DNA from: Robertkochia flava
Lineage (GTDB): Bacteria > Bacteroidota > Bacteroidia > Flavobacteriales > Flavobacteriaceae
Length of the DNA: 64,000 nucleotides
Direction: 5' to 3'
Assembly: GCF_020166515.1 (NCBI RefSeq)
Contig: NZ_JAINZT010000007.1
Coordinates: 186,001 to 250,000, forward strand
Notes under the pieces: generated by a model
The model's input: the letters and a program-made list of their open reading frames with translations, nothing else
Databases searched by the model: none
Told to the model about the DNA's origin: nothing
Translations under genes and position numbers: made by a program
Shown: positions 1 to 8,577 of the stretch, one piece after another
Numbering within the stretch: the stretch's first letter is position 1
Layout: each line of letters starts with the position of its first letter

Positions 1-1017
1 AGCATTTCCTTTCTTTACCCCGTAAGAAGCCTTGCTTATGGCTTTTGCAGGGGTTAGGATATTGTAGGCCAATCCCATATAGGCAATAAAAGAGGAGGCA
101 TCAAGGGTCTTGTCTACCAGTACCATCTTCCCTCCGAACCAGAGCAGGATCCCGATCACCAGGATCCCCAGGAATTCACTGGTGGGGGAGGCCAGGTTTT
201 GCCGGTTGAGCAGGCTGTTGGAATAGCGGAAAAAACGGTCTGTCGATTCGTTAAACCGCTCGTTGAACTTGCCTTCTGCATTAAAGGCCTTTATGACCCG
301 TAATCCACCCAGGGTTTCTTCGATGATCGATAGAAAATGGCCCTGTTCCTTTTGTACCTTGTCTGATTTTTTCTTCAGAGATTTCCCAATCCTCGAAATA
401 AGCATGCCCGAAATAGGGATGAATACAAATACAAAGAGGGTGAGTTTTGTACTGATACCGAACATGACAATGATGGTAAAAACGATCGTAAGGGGTTCTC
501 TGACGATGAGTTCCAGGATAGAGAGGAAAGAATGCTGTATCTCCAGAACGTCTGAGGTGATACGCGCGATAACATCTCCCTTTCGCTTTTCGGTAAAGAA
601 TGATATGGGCAGGTCGGTGATCTTTTTGTACATGGCATCCCGTACATCCCGAAGTACCCCGTTTCTGAGATATGCGATAAAATACATGGCCGCATAATTG
701 AAAAAGTTCTTCATCAGGAAAAGGGCGATCACCAGGGAGATCACCAGGATAAGGGCGATCATTTGGTCGTCTCCGGCCACCTGGGTGACCTGGTAATTCA
801 GATAGTCTTGCAGGTAGTCCTTGGCATTGCTGATTCCGGTGTATTCCGGTTTCGTATACACCCTGTCGCTCTCCTTGAATAAAACATCGAGCATCGGGAT
901 CAGGGCCACAAAAGACAGGGCACTGAACAAGGCATACAGGATATTAAAGAAAATGTTTAAGAATCCGTACTTCTTGTACGGTTTGGCAAAGCGTAATATT
1001 TTTTTGAAATAGTTCAT
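1..1017 (-). CDS. ABC transporter, ATP-binding/permease protein (MsbA-like), N-terminal part
   Basis: An open frame of 339 codons runs from an ATG at 1017 off the left edge, so only the membrane half is visible. The first residues are MNYFKKILRFAKPYKKYGF, followed by hydrophobic segments at about residues 20-45, 90-110, 165-195 and 280-300. Between them are the typical exporter sequences DLPISFFTEKRKGDVIARI and EETLGGLRVIKAFNAE, which identify a type IV (ABC-B) half-transporter transmembrane domain. The Walker motifs would lie outside the window. Family members export lipids, lipopolysaccharide precursors or drugs from the inner membrane; the substrate cannot be told here. The gene starts 55 bp after the phosphoglucomutase gene, behind that gene's terminator, so it probably has its own promoter or depends on read-through. 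Confidence 0.88.
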   Translation of the reverse strand, partial: MNYFKKILRFAKPYKKYGFLNIFFNILYALFSALSFVALIPMLDVLFKESDRVYTKPEYTGISNAKDYLQDYLNYQVTQVAGDDQMIALILVISLVIALFLMKNFFNYAAMYFIAYLRNGVLRDVRDAMYKKITDLPISFFTEKRKGDVIARITSDVLEIQHSFLSILELIVREPLTIVFTIIVMFGISTKLTLFVFVFIPISGMLISRIGKSLKKKSDKVQKEQGHFLSIIEETLGGLRVIKAFNAEGKFNERFNESTDRFFRYSNSLLNRQNLASPTSEFLGILVIGILLWFGGKMVLVDKTLDASSFIAYMGLAYNILTPAKAISKASYGVKKGNA

Positions 1018-1036
1018 TAGCAGTTATAGCTCTATT

Positions 1037-1062
1037 GAAAAAGACCCGCCGGAAAGGCGGGT
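1037..1062 (-). terminator. Rho-independent terminator after the phosphoglucomutase gene
   Basis: On the minus strand the 7-bp stem ACCCGCC/GGCGGGT (1044-1050 with 1056-1062) has a 5-nt loop and is followed by a run of five T. It lies just after the pgm stop codon. Confidence 0.8.
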
Positions 1063-1071
1063 AGCTTATTT

Positions 1072-2814
1072 TTATGCGAGGTCCAGTTGCCGGATAATGG
1101 TGTCCAGTTTTTGATCCAGTTCCGATTCTTTTTTCCGGAAATCTTCCGGGGATGCAATGGAAGTGTTCGCACTAAAGTAAAATTTGATCTTTGGTTCCGT
1201 GCCACTTGGCCGGGCAGCCATTTTGGTACCCTTGTCGGTGTAGTATATCAGGACATTGGACTTTGGAATGTCCATTTTTTCCTCTTTGCCGTTGCTGAGA
1301 TTACGGGCTACTGAAGTGGCGTAGTCTTCGATGCGAATTACCTTCTCGCCCCCAAGTTCTGCAATAGGTTGTTCCCTCAGGTCGATCATGATCTGTTTTA
1401 TTTCTGCCGCACCACTGATCCCTTTTTTGGTTAAGGAAACCAGTTTCTCTTTAAAGAGTCCGAATTCGGTGTAGCACTTTAGTAACTCTTCGTAAAAGGA
1501 GCTTCCGGAGGCTTTGGCCTCAGCGGCGATCTCACATGCCAGTAAAGAAGCGGTTACCGCATCTTTGTCCCGTACAAAATCGCCTACCATATATCCGAAG
1601 CTTTCCTCTCCGCCACCGATAAATTCCAGGTCAGGAAAATCCTTGATCATTTTGGCGATCCATTTAAATCCGGTGAGTCCTTCCTTGTACGTTACCCCGT
1701 ATCCTTTTGCCAGCTCTGCCATCATCGGTGTGGAAACAATGGTGGAGGCGATAAACTGATTACCGTTCAGTTTTCCCTGAGTTTTCCACAACTCCAGTAA
1801 AAAACGGGTCATAAGCACCATGGTCTGATTTCCGTTTAAAAGGGTCATCTTCCCATCGGTATCCCGAACTGCGATCCCCAGCCGATCACTGTCAGGGTCC
1901 GTGCCTATCACAATATCAGCCTGTAATTCCTCAGCCTTTTGCATGGCCAGGGTTAGGGCCTCCGGCTCTTCAGGATTTGGCGATTTTACGGTTGGGAAAT
2001 CCCCGTCTGGGGTGGCTTGTTCCTCCACAATAAAAACCTGGGTATAACCTGCCCGTTTCAACACCTCCGGAATGGCCTTAATGGAAGTTCCGTGAAGGGA
2101 GGTGAAAACTATTTTCAGGGCTTCCCTGCCTTTTGCATCGATGCTTCCGTTTGCCACAGAAGCTTTAAAAAAGGCTTCGTCCACTGCCTCGTCTATGAGT
2201 TCAATAAGGGAATCCTGCGCCTGGAAATTGATGTCTTTGAAGTCCAGGGCGTTGATCTCTTCGATGATCTCCTTGTCCTCTGGCGGAACGATCTGTCCGC
2301 CATCGGTCCAGTAGACCTTGTATCCGTTGTATTCCGGTGGATTGTGGGAGGCAGTAAGTACCACCCCGCAATGGCAGTTGAGGTGTTTTACCGCAAAGGA
2401 CAGTTCCGGGGTAGGCCGCAGCTCCGAAAAAAGAAACACCCTGATGCCGTTTGCAGAAAATACCTCGGCCACTACCCGGGCAAGCGTGTCGCTGTTATGG
2501 CGGCAATCATAGGCGATCGCTACCCTGAGGTCTTCTCCGGGATAGGTTTTTTTTAAGTAATTGCTTAAACCCTGGGTGTTCTTGCCAAGGGTGTACCTGT
2601 TGATCCGGTTAGTGCCAACACCCATGGTGCCGCGCATGCCTCCGGTTCCGAATTCCAGGTCTTTATAAAAGGATTCTTTTAATTCTTCGGTGTTGTTGTC
2701 CAGCAAGTTCTGGACTTTGTTGCGGGTGGTTTCGTCAAAAAAGGCATCTTTCCATGCCCCTGCTTTCTCCCTGATTTTTTCGATGGTGATCTCCATGAAT
2801 AAAAATTTTTTCAA
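1072..2814 (-). CDS. pgm: Phosphoglucomutase/phosphomannomutase family protein
   Basis: A cytoplasmic alpha-D-phosphohexomutase that interconverts hexose 1- and 6-phosphates for glycogen, cell wall and exopolysaccharide precursors. The four landmarks of the superfamily are all present: the phosphoserine loop TASHNPPEYNGYK (about 154-166, Ser156), the metal-binding loop GTDPDSDR (304-311), the sugar-binding GGEESFGY (401-408) and the phosphate-binding RPSGTEPK (535-542). At 580 residues it has the length of the long bacterial PGM2-like form. A second ATG at codon 7 (MEITIEKIREKAG) fits homologues slightly better than the first. It is the third gene of a minus-strand run DUF4199 - glycosyltransferase - pgm, with 39 bp to the glycosyltransferase, and ends at a clear terminator. 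Whether glucose or mannose phosphate is preferred cannot be read from the sequence. Confidence 0.93.
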   Translation of the reverse strand: MKKFLFMEITIEKIREKAGAWKDAFFDETTRNKVQNLLDNNTEELKESFYKDLEFGTGGMRGTMGVGTNRINRYTLGKNTQGLSNYLKKTYPGEDLRVAIAYDCRHNSDTLARVVAEVFSANGIRVFLFSELRPTPELSFAVKHLNCHCGVVLTASHNPPEYNGYKVYWTDGGQIVPPEDKEIIEEINALDFKDINFQAQDSLIELIDEAVDEAFFKASVANGSIDAKGREALKIVFTSLHGTSIKAIPEVLKRAGYTQVFIVEEQATPDGDFPTVKSPNPEEPEALTLAMQKAEELQADIVIGTDPDSDRLGIAVRDTDGKMTLLNGNQTMVLMTRFLLELWKTQGKLNGNQFIASTIVSTPMMAELAKGYGVTYKEGLTGFKWIAKMIKDFPDLEFIGGGEESFGYMVGDFVRDKDAVTASLLACEIAAEAKASGSSFYEELLKCYTEFGLFKEKLVSLTKKGISGAAEIKQIMIDLREQPIAELGGEKVIRIEDYATSVARNLSNGKEEKMDIPKSNVLIYYTDKGTKMAARPSGTEPKIKFYFSANTSIASPEDFRKKESELDQKLDTIIRQLDLA

Positions 2815-2853
2815 AGGTAGTAAGAATGGTGGCTATGTACTATTTTTTTCGAC

Positions 2854-3804
2854 CTATTCAAGGTTGATACGCTGAGCGATCTTGTAACGGGCCTCTTCCC
2901 TGCGGTACCGCAGGATGAGTTCTCCCAGGAATCCAGCAATAAAAAGCTGTGTTCCTATGATCATGGCTGTTAGCGCAATAAAGAATTGCGGTCGCTGGGT
3001 GATCAGTCTGCCATAGGGGTTAATAAAGAGTTTGTCGATACCCAGATAAGCGGCAAAACCCGATCCGATGATAAACATCAAAACGCCCAGAGCCCCGAAT
3101 AAATGCATTGGCTGCCGTCCGAATTTAGAGATGAACCAAATCGTGATAAGGTCCAGAAACCCATTGATAAACCTCTCCATTCCAAATTTGGTCTTTCCGT
3201 ATTTCCGGGCCTGGTGTTGCACCACTTTCTCGGTAATTTTCGGAAACCCGGCGTTTTTAGCCAGTACCGGAATGTAGCGGTGCATCTCCCCGTGAACATC
3301 TATGTTTTTAATGACTTCCTGCTTGTAGGCCTTGAGTCCGCAATTAAAGTCGTGAAGCTTTACTCCGGAGGTTTTCCGGGCCGCCCAGTTAAATAATTTC
3401 GAAGGGAGGTTCTTGGAGATCACCGAATCGTAACGCTTTTTCTTCCAGCCGGAAACCAGGTCGTAATGCTGATGAACGATCAGGTCAAAAAGCTCCGGGA
3501 TCTCTTCCGGGTTGTCCTGAAGGTCGGCATCCATGGTGATCACCACCTGCCCGTTCGCCTCAGCAAATCCTGCGTGCAGGGCCTGTGATTTTCCGTAGTT
3601 GCGTAGAAACCGAATCCCTTTAACTTCATTGTGTTTTGAAGAGAGCTCCGAAATGACCTGCCAGGAATCATCGGTGCTGCCGTCGTCTATAAAAAGAACT
3701 TCATATGAAAAATGATTGGACCGCATAACGCCTGCGATCCAATCGTATAATTCGTTTAAAGATTCCTTTTCGTTAAGTAGTGGTATAACTACTGAAATGT
3801 CCAT
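2854..3804 (-). CDS. Family 2 glycosyltransferase, membrane-anchored (DPM1/GtrB-like)
   Basis: The N-terminal half is a GT-A fold of family GT2. It opens with MDISVVIPLLNEKESL, carries the FIDDGSTDDS nucleotide-binding sequence near residue 47 and the acidic TMDADLQDNPEEI (DxD-type) near residue 90. Two C-terminal transmembrane helices follow at about 223-248 and 262-290. This is the layout of polyprenyl-phosphate sugar transferases such as GtrB/ArnC and dolichol-phosphate mannosyltransferase, which move a sugar from a nucleotide donor to a lipid carrier at the inner membrane. The start chosen is the ATG at 3804. An earlier in-frame TTG at 3828 would add eight residues, but the conserved domain begins right at the ATG. 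It sits 33 bp after the DUF4199 gene and 39 bp before pgm, so co-transcription is likely. The sugar is unknown. Confidence 0.88.
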   Translation of the reverse strand: MDISVVIPLLNEKESLNELYDWIAGVMRSNHFSYEVLFIDDGSTDDSWQVISELSSKHNEVKGIRFLRNYGKSQALHAGFAEANGQVVITMDADLQDNPEEIPELFDLIVHQHYDLVSGWKKKRYDSVISKNLPSKLFNWAARKTSGVKLHDFNCGLKAYKQEVIKNIDVHGEMHRYIPVLAKNAGFPKITEKVVQHQARKYGKTKFGMERFINGFLDLITIWFISKFGRQPMHLFGALGVLMFIIGSGFAAYLGIDKLFINPYGRLITQRPQFFIALTAMIIGTQLFIAGFLGELILRYRREEARYKIAQRINLE

Positions 3805-3837
3805 AATCAGGGTAGGTGTAAGGCCCAAAGATAGGAA

Positions 3838-4359
3838 TTAGTAATCACTTTGTTCTTTTCTCATGATCAGGCCAATAACCAGGGAAACGATGAACCCGAC
3901 GAACAGGTTGAAGATGATCAGGATAGGGTAGGTTACCCAGAAAAAATCCCTTTGGCTCTGTACCGCATTCTCGATCTGTTCCGTAGTCAGGTCGGGATTG
4001 TCATTACGCAGGGTGCTGCGCATCATCTCTCCGGAACGTTCCAGGAAGTCGGGCTCAATAACATTGGCATATAGCATGGTGTATAATGCAGAAATGATTC
4101 CGCCTACAAGAGCAGCGCCAATACCCACCTTTAAGGCATCGGTAAGCGAGAGGTAGCCGCCATTTGCTTTTTTATATTGGTAGATCGCCGTAATGAGAAT
4201 GCCCAGGATAATGGCAATTCCCACTACAGAATTGGCTGCGCTTTGGGTGTACTGCAAGTCCATGAAATGGAGCATGAGGCTGAAGGTTATCCCCAGCGCG
4301 CCCATGAGCAGTCCGAATCTTAAGGCAAATTGCCCTGTTTTTGGTTTTTGTTGTTCCAT
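3838..4359 (-). CDS. DUF4199 family membrane protein
   Basis: A 173-residue polytopic membrane protein with four hydrophobic segments at about 14-33, 42-60, 78-98 and 140-166. Between helices 3 and 4 is a charged region rich in Asp, Glu and Arg (DFLERSGEMMRSTLRNDNPD). Length, the helix pattern and the GGYLSLTDALKVG loop match the DUF4199 family, which is common in Bacteroidota and has no assigned function. It is the first gene of the minus-strand run leading into a membrane glycosyltransferase and a sugar phosphomutase, a neighbourhood that suggests (inference only) a role with lipid-linked sugars. A TAACTCTG sequence on the minus strand (4383-4390) resembles the -7 promoter element, and a perfect TGTAAC-N9-GTTACA palindrome lies just upstream at 4396-4416. 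Confidence 0.82.
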   Translation of the reverse strand: MEQQKPKTGQFALRFGLLMGALGITFSLMLHFMDLQYTQSAANSVVGIAIILGILITAIYQYKKANGGYLSLTDALKVGIGAALVGGIISALYTMLYANVIEPDFLERSGEMMRSTLRNDNPDLTTEQIENAVQSQRDFFWVTYPILIIFNLFVGFIVSLVIGLIMRKEQSDY

Positions 4360-4395
4360 AATTGAATAATTGCTTAATTTTGCAGAGTTAGTAAG

Positions 4396-4416
4396 TGTAA
4401 CGGCGTATTTGTTACA
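4396..4416. promoter_or_regulatory. Palindrome TGTAAC-N9-GTTACA, possible operator
   Basis: A perfect 6-bp inverted repeat with a 9-bp spacer lies in the intergenic region between the divergent DUF4199 and rpmE genes. It is 6 bp upstream of the -7-like element of the DUF4199 gene. The geometry suits a dimeric transcription factor; no factor can be named. Confidence 0.35.
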
Positions 4417-4460
4417 TCAGCGAATTTAGGAATTACTTTTAAATTTTTGCCGGGATATAG

Positions 4461-4490
4461 TTGGTATTCTAAAATTAATATCTAAATTTG
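4461..4490 (+). promoter_or_regulatory. Bacteroidota-type promoter of rpmE
   Basis: TTG at 4461-4463 and TAAATTTG at 4483-4490 are 19 bp apart. They match the Bacteroidota housekeeping consensus TTG-N17-23-TAnnTTTG and lie 37 bp before the rpmE start. Confidence 0.75.
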
Positions 4491-4527
4491 CACCTCGAAA
4501 AAATTCTGAAGTTTAAAGTACACGACG

Positions 4528-4782
4528 ATGAAAAAAGGTATACATCCGGAAAATTATAGATTGGTAGCATTTAAAGATATGTCTAATGAAGATGTCTTCA
4601 TTACGAAGTCTACTGCCGAGACCAGAGAAACGATTGAGGTTGATGGTGTTGAGTACCCATTGATTAAGCTTGAGATCTCGAGATCGTCGCACCCATATTA
4701 TACTGGAAAATCGAAACTGGTGGATACTGCCGGACGTATCGATAAGTTTAAAAACAAATATGCCAAGTTCAAGAAGAACTAA
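4528..4782 (+). CDS. rpmE: 50S ribosomal protein L31, type B
   Basis: An 84-residue ribosomal protein bL31. It begins [20 protein letters not shown], has the conserved [20 protein letters not shown] core and ends in a Lys-rich tail ([12 protein letters not shown]). No CxxC zinc motif is present, so this is the zinc-independent type B form used widely in Bacteroidota. It sits on the large subunit in the bridge region with the 30S head. It is a single-gene unit with its own promoter 37 bp upstream and a terminator 20 bp after the stop codon. Confidence 0.97.
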   Translation: MKKGIHPENYRLVAFKDMSNEDVFITKSTAETRETIEVDGVEYPLIKLEISRSSHPYYTGKSKLVDTAGRIDKFKNKYAKFKKN

Positions 4783-4802
4783 TTGCGGTATTTACCATAT
4801 TG

Positions 4803-4834
4803 AAAAACCTCTGATTCGCTTCAGGGGTTTTTTT
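4803..4834 (+). terminator. Rho-independent terminator after rpmE
   Basis: A 10-bp stem AAACCTCTGA/TCAGGGGTTT (one wobble pair, 6-nt loop) is followed directly by a T run. Confidence 0.8.
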
Positions 4835-4941
4835 GTGCCTGCATATCAGAAACGATTCGTCGTTCAGAACATTAACTATATCTTATTGAATGGCTTACGT
4901 TTCTGAAATAGGTTATCTTTAGTTTACTAAACCAACTGCAA

Positions 4942-6117
4942 ATGAATTTCATTCTCTTTGATGGCCCGGTAAGAAACAGTTTGTTGCCATTTACCTTTAC
5001 CCGTCCCGTGGCAGATATCCGCATCGGTATTCTCACCATTCGCGAGAAGTGGGAGCACTACCTGGGGTATACCACCACCACGGTAACAGAAGATTACCTT
5101 ACAGATCTTTTTCCCATGGTGGAAATGGAGGAAAATATCCTGATCAATGCTTCCTTTTTACCGAATGAAGAGCTGGTTGCCCTGATCTCTGATCTGAAGG
5201 AGGGTGAGGCGATATTCTCAGGAGAGGAGGTCGTGGCATTCTTTACCTCAGATACCCAGGAAGAGGTGGATCTGGATTCCTATAAGGCCATCGAATACGA
5301 GGGTGATTGTATCCGGGTGAAAAATACCTGGGATATCTTCTCTAAAAACGGGGAGGCTATCGAGGAAGATTTTAACCTGATCACCCGGAATCGGAAAAGT
5401 ATGCCCATCCCGGGAAGCAACCGGGTTATTGCCCCCGAAAATATATTCATAGAAGAAGGTGCTGTAGTGGAATGCTGTATCCTGAATGCTACTCATGGGC
5501 CGATCTATATAGGAAGGGATGCCCTGGTGATGGAGGGTAGTGCCATTCGCGGAGGTTTTGCACTCGGTGAAAACGGGGTGGTTAAAATGGGCGCAAAGAT
5601 CTACGGTCCTACCACAGCGGGCCCGTCCTCTAAAATTGGGGGGGAGATCAGTAACGTGGTGATCTTCGGTTACTCCAACAAGGGCCATGATGGCTACCTG
5701 GGAAATGCAGTGATCGGGGAATGGTGTAATATCGGAGCCGATTCCAATAACTCCAACCTGAAGAATAATTATGCCCCGGTGCGTATATGGGATTATGAAT
5801 CCGAACGGTTCGCGCATACCGGATTGCAGTTTTGTGGACTCATGATGGGCGATCATAGTAAGTGTGGTATTAATACCATGTTTAACACCGGTACGGTGGT
5901 GGGAGTGAGTGCCAATATTTTCGGGAGTGGGTTTCCGAGAAATTTTATCCCCAGTTTCTCCTGGGGTGGTGCAGCCGGTTTCACCTCCTTTAAACCGGAG
6001 AAAGCCTTTGAAATGGCCGATGCGATGATGAACAGAAAGGGACTCAAACTGTCGGAGAAGGAAAAGGCAGTTCTTCAGGAAGTTTTTGAACAAACCTCGA
6101 AGTGGCGAAAGGGATAA
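4942..6117 (+). CDS. GlmU-like sugar nucleotidyltransferase (alternate bacterial form)
   Basis: A 391-residue protein of the family found mainly in Bacteroidota in place of, or beside, classical GlmU. It begins MNFILFDGPVRNSLLPFTF, with a degenerate nucleotidyltransferase-like N-terminal domain (about 1-150). A left-handed beta-helix of hexapeptide repeats follows (about 160-345), for example IYIGRDALVMEGSAIRGG and NVVIFGYSNKGHDGYLG. The proposed role is UDP-GlcNAc synthesis by uridylyl- and acetyl-transfer, but activity of this form is less well established than for GlmU. The classical G-G-x-G-T-R-nucleotide loop is not obvious at the N-terminus. It stands alone, with a weak -7-like TATCTTTA at 4914-4921 and no clear partner. 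Confidence 0.85.
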   Translation: MNFILFDGPVRNSLLPFTFTRPVADIRIGILTIREKWEHYLGYTTTTVTEDYLTDLFPMVEMEENILINASFLPNEELVALISDLKEGEAIFSGEEVVAFFTSDTQEEVDLDSYKAIEYEGDCIRVKNTWDIFSKNGEAIEEDFNLITRNRKSMPIPGSNRVIAPENIFIEEGAVVECCILNATHGPIYIGRDALVMEGSAIRGGFALGENGVVKMGAKIYGPTTAGPSSKIGGEISNVVIFGYSNKGHDGYLGNAVIGEWCNIGADSNNSNLKNNYAPVRIWDYESERFAHTGLQFCGLMMGDHSKCGINTMFNTGTVVGVSANIFGSGFPRNFIPSFSWGGAAGFTSFKPEKAFEMADAMMNRKGLKLSEKEKAVLQEVFEQTSKWRKG

Positions 6118-6283
6118 GACTCCTGCAGCTTCTTTGGTTTACAGGTTGCATATTTAGTTAGAGAAAAATTTTCTTACAATTTTATCGGTTGTTTCATAGC
6201 CGATAATCGAAAAATCGAACAGCCTTTACAGCTGTCTGCCTTGTCTTTGTATCTTTAAAAGATACTCTTTATTAGCAACCTCA

Positions 6284-6970
6284 ATGCAAACCTTTCTGCA
6301 ATCGTCCAAATGGTTTACTGCAGTTTTTGTGGTGATCCTTTTCTTCGATATTATTCTAAGTAATATGGAAGGATTGTTGTATTTCAGTCTGGTCACCAAG
6401 ATACTGCTGCTTGGGGTGTTACTTAATTATTTTATGCTGCGCAGCCGGGGGCAAAATGCTGCAGAACGGGTGTTCGTTATTCTGGCTATCGTCTCTTTTA
6501 GTCTTGGGGAATTGTTTATGATGATCACCAATAACCTCAATATAATCGTAGCGGGTTTCCTGTTGCTGCTGGCGGCAAAATTGCTTTACAGTTGCGCCTT
6601 TGTTTTTAAGGTTAAGCTCGACATCGACCGGCTGTTGCCTTATCTTGTATTTGTTACCCTTTACTCCCTGACCATCATTTATTTTCTGTATGAAGTTCCC
6701 GAACACGTGCCGGCCTATATCTTTTTGGTGATCACGCTTATCATGTTGAAACTGGCATATCTGAGATATGAGCGGGTAGACTGGAATAGTTTTATTACCG
6801 TTCTGGCGGGGGCAGGGCTCATTTTAGCTTCGGAGACCATCCTGGTTTTTGATCGTTCCTTTAGTACGAGTCAGTTAAGCGGGGTGATGATCGTACTGCT
6901 TTACGGCTTGTCTCAATACCTTATGGTTCAGGGACTCATCCTGGAACCCGGTGCCAGGAATGCAGCCTAG
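6284..6970 (+). CDS. Polytopic membrane protein, YhhN-like
   Basis: A 228-residue hydrophobic protein with about eight membrane segments. The C-terminal part (AGAGLILASETILVFDR ... LLYGLSQYLMVQGLI) follows the pattern of YhhN/TMEM86 family proteins, in which a small-residue helix with Ser-Asp is followed by a last helix ending Y-x-x-Q-x-L-I. Here the Asp is replaced by Glu (SE), and the second conserved acidic site is LGELFMM. Some YhhN proteins are lysoplasmalogenases; that activity is not shown for this divergent member. It is a single gene. A -7-like TATCTTTA lies at 6250-6257, within an AT-rich palindrome. An unknown membrane protein remains possible. Confidence 0.6.
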   Translation: MQTFLQSSKWFTAVFVVILFFDIILSNMEGLLYFSLVTKILLLGVLLNYFMLRSRGQNAAERVFVILAIVSFSLGELFMMITNNLNIIVAGFLLLLAAKLLYSCAFVFKVKLDIDRLLPYLVFVTLYSLTIIYFLYEVPEHVPAYIFLVITLIMLKLAYLRYERVDWNSFITVLAGAGLILASETILVFDRSFSTSQLSGVMIVLLYGLSQYLMVQGLILEPGARNAA

Positions 6971-7204
6971 CTGTTGTTTTTCTGTTTTCTAACAGCCTGA
7001 AAATCATAAAGACTCATACAGGTGAGATTTTACAGGAGTATACCTGCGTATAAGCTGTTGTTTTAAAAGGATTTAAAGGAGGTTTCCTATTTCTTCAGGA
7101 AAGAATAAGTTGGTATATTTGTACGCTTTTTTAAAATGCGGGTGAAGGCAAGGGCTCGATCGCTTTATCCTTCATCGGTAAAAAGGGAATACAGGATACT
7201 GTTT

Positions 7205-8542
7205 ATGAGAGAAAATAAAAAGGTAGCGTTCTATACACTGGGGTGTAAACTGAATTTTTCGGAGACTTCCACCATTGCCAGATCCTTCGAATCGGAAGGG
7301 TTTGACAGGGTCGAATTTGATCAGGAAGCAGATATTTATGTGATCAATACCTGCTCGGTAACCGAGAATGCAGATAAGCGCTTCAAATCCATAGTTAAGC
7401 AGGCCCGTAAGGTTAATGAAGATGCCTTTATTGCGGCGGTGGGATGTTATGCCCAGTTAAAGCCTGAGGAGCTCGCTTCAGTTGAAGGGGTGGACCTGGT
7501 GCTTGGTGCTACTGAAAAATTCAAGATAACCGATTACCTGAACGACCTCAGTAAAAATGATTTCGGGGAAGTGCACAGCTGCGAGATCCAGGAGGCAGAC
7601 TTCTATGTGGGGAGTTACTCCATTGGCGACAGAACCCGGGCATTTCTAAAGGTTCAGGACGGATGCGATTATAAATGTACCTACTGCACCATTCCTCTTG
7701 CCAGGGGGATCTCTCGAAGTGATACCCTGGAAAATGTCCTTAAGAACGCAGCAGAGATCGCTGCCCAGGATATTAAAGAGATCGTTCTCACCGGAGTAAA
7801 TATCGGGGACTACGGAAAGGGTGAATTCGGTAATAAAAAACACGAGCACACATTCTTTGAGCTGGTAGAGGCTTTAGATCGGGTAGAAGGTATTGAGCGC
7901 TTGCGAATTTCTTCTATTGAACCTAACCTGCTTAAAAACGAAACCATTGATTTTGTGGCCCAAAGCAAGGCTTTTGTTCCGCATTTTCACATTCCCCTTC
8001 AGAGTGGCAGTAATGAGATCCTTGGATTGATGCGCAGACGATACCGAAGGGAGTTATACACAGACAGGGTTGCACGCATCAAATCAGCCATGCCTCATGC
8101 TTGTATCGGTGTCGATGTCATCGTTGGTTTTCCCGGTGAAACCGAAGAGCACTTTTTGGAAACCTATCATTTCCTGAACGAGCTCGATATTTCCTATTTG
8201 CATGTATTTACCTATTCAGAGCGCGATAACACCCTTGCTGCTGATATGGAAGGGATTGTTCCGAAACGCGTGCGGGCAAAGCGCAGCAAGATGCTGCGCG
8301 GACTTTCAGCCAAAAAGCGACGTGCTTTTTACGAAGGGGAGATCGGGCAGCTGCGAACGGTATTGTTTGAAGGTGAGAATAAAGAGGGGTATATCCATGG
8401 CTTTACGGAAAATTATGTAAAGGTGAAGGCTCCCTGGGATCCCGCACTGGTAAATACCCTTCATCAGGTACGGCTTACCCGGATTGACGAGGATGGGATG
8501 GTGCGCTTTGAATTTACAGGAGAAAAGGCGTTAACAGCATAA
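7205..8542 (+). CDS. mtaB: tRNA (t6A37) methylthiotransferase MtaB
   Basis: A radical-SAM enzyme that converts N6-threonylcarbamoyladenosine at position 37 of ANN-decoding tRNAs to its 2-methylthio form. The N-terminal UPF0004 domain binds one 4Fe-4S cluster through Cys14, Cys50 and Cys81. The radical-SAM motif CDYKCTYC (Cys154, Cys158, Cys161) binds the second, and a C-terminal TRAM-like segment follows (about 375-440). The sequence KVAFYTLGCKLNFSET after the start is typical of MtaB rather than MiaB. An earlier in-frame ATG at 7136 would add 23 residues. It lies only about 15 bp after a TATATTTG -7 element (7114-7121), and the conserved domain begins after the ATG at 7205, so the latter is preferred. 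A convergent terminator separates it from the GNAT gene. Confidence 0.93.
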   Translation: MRENKKVAFYTLGCKLNFSETSTIARSFESEGFDRVEFDQEADIYVINTCSVTENADKRFKSIVKQARKVNEDAFIAAVGCYAQLKPEELASVEGVDLVLGATEKFKITDYLNDLSKNDFGEVHSCEIQEADFYVGSYSIGDRTRAFLKVQDGCDYKCTYCTIPLARGISRSDTLENVLKNAAEIAAQDIKEIVLTGVNIGDYGKGEFGNKKHEHTFFELVEALDRVEGIERLRISSIEPNLLKNETIDFVAQSKAFVPHFHIPLQSGSNEILGLMRRRYRRELYTDRVARIKSAMPHACIGVDVIVGFPGETEEHFLETYHFLNELDISYLHVFTYSERDNTLAADMEGIVPKRVRAKRSKMLRGLSAKKRRAFYEGEIGQLRTVLFEGENKEGYIHGFTENYVKVKAPWDPALVNTLHQVRLTRIDEDGMVRFEFTGEKALTA

Positions 8543-8577
8543 AAAAATACCCCGCAAATGCGAGGCTATTTTTTTTT
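8541..8577. terminator. Bidirectional terminator between mtaB and the GNAT gene
   Basis: An imperfect hairpin around CCCCGCA-AA-TGCGAGG is flanked by seven A on the left and nine T on the right, so it can serve both convergent genes. Confidence 0.65.

Noticed and set aside
5248-6093. 281-codon open frame opposite the GlmU-like gene
   Set aside because: His/Pro/Thr-rich composition typical of a mirror frame; the plus-strand gene has clear hexapeptide repeats.
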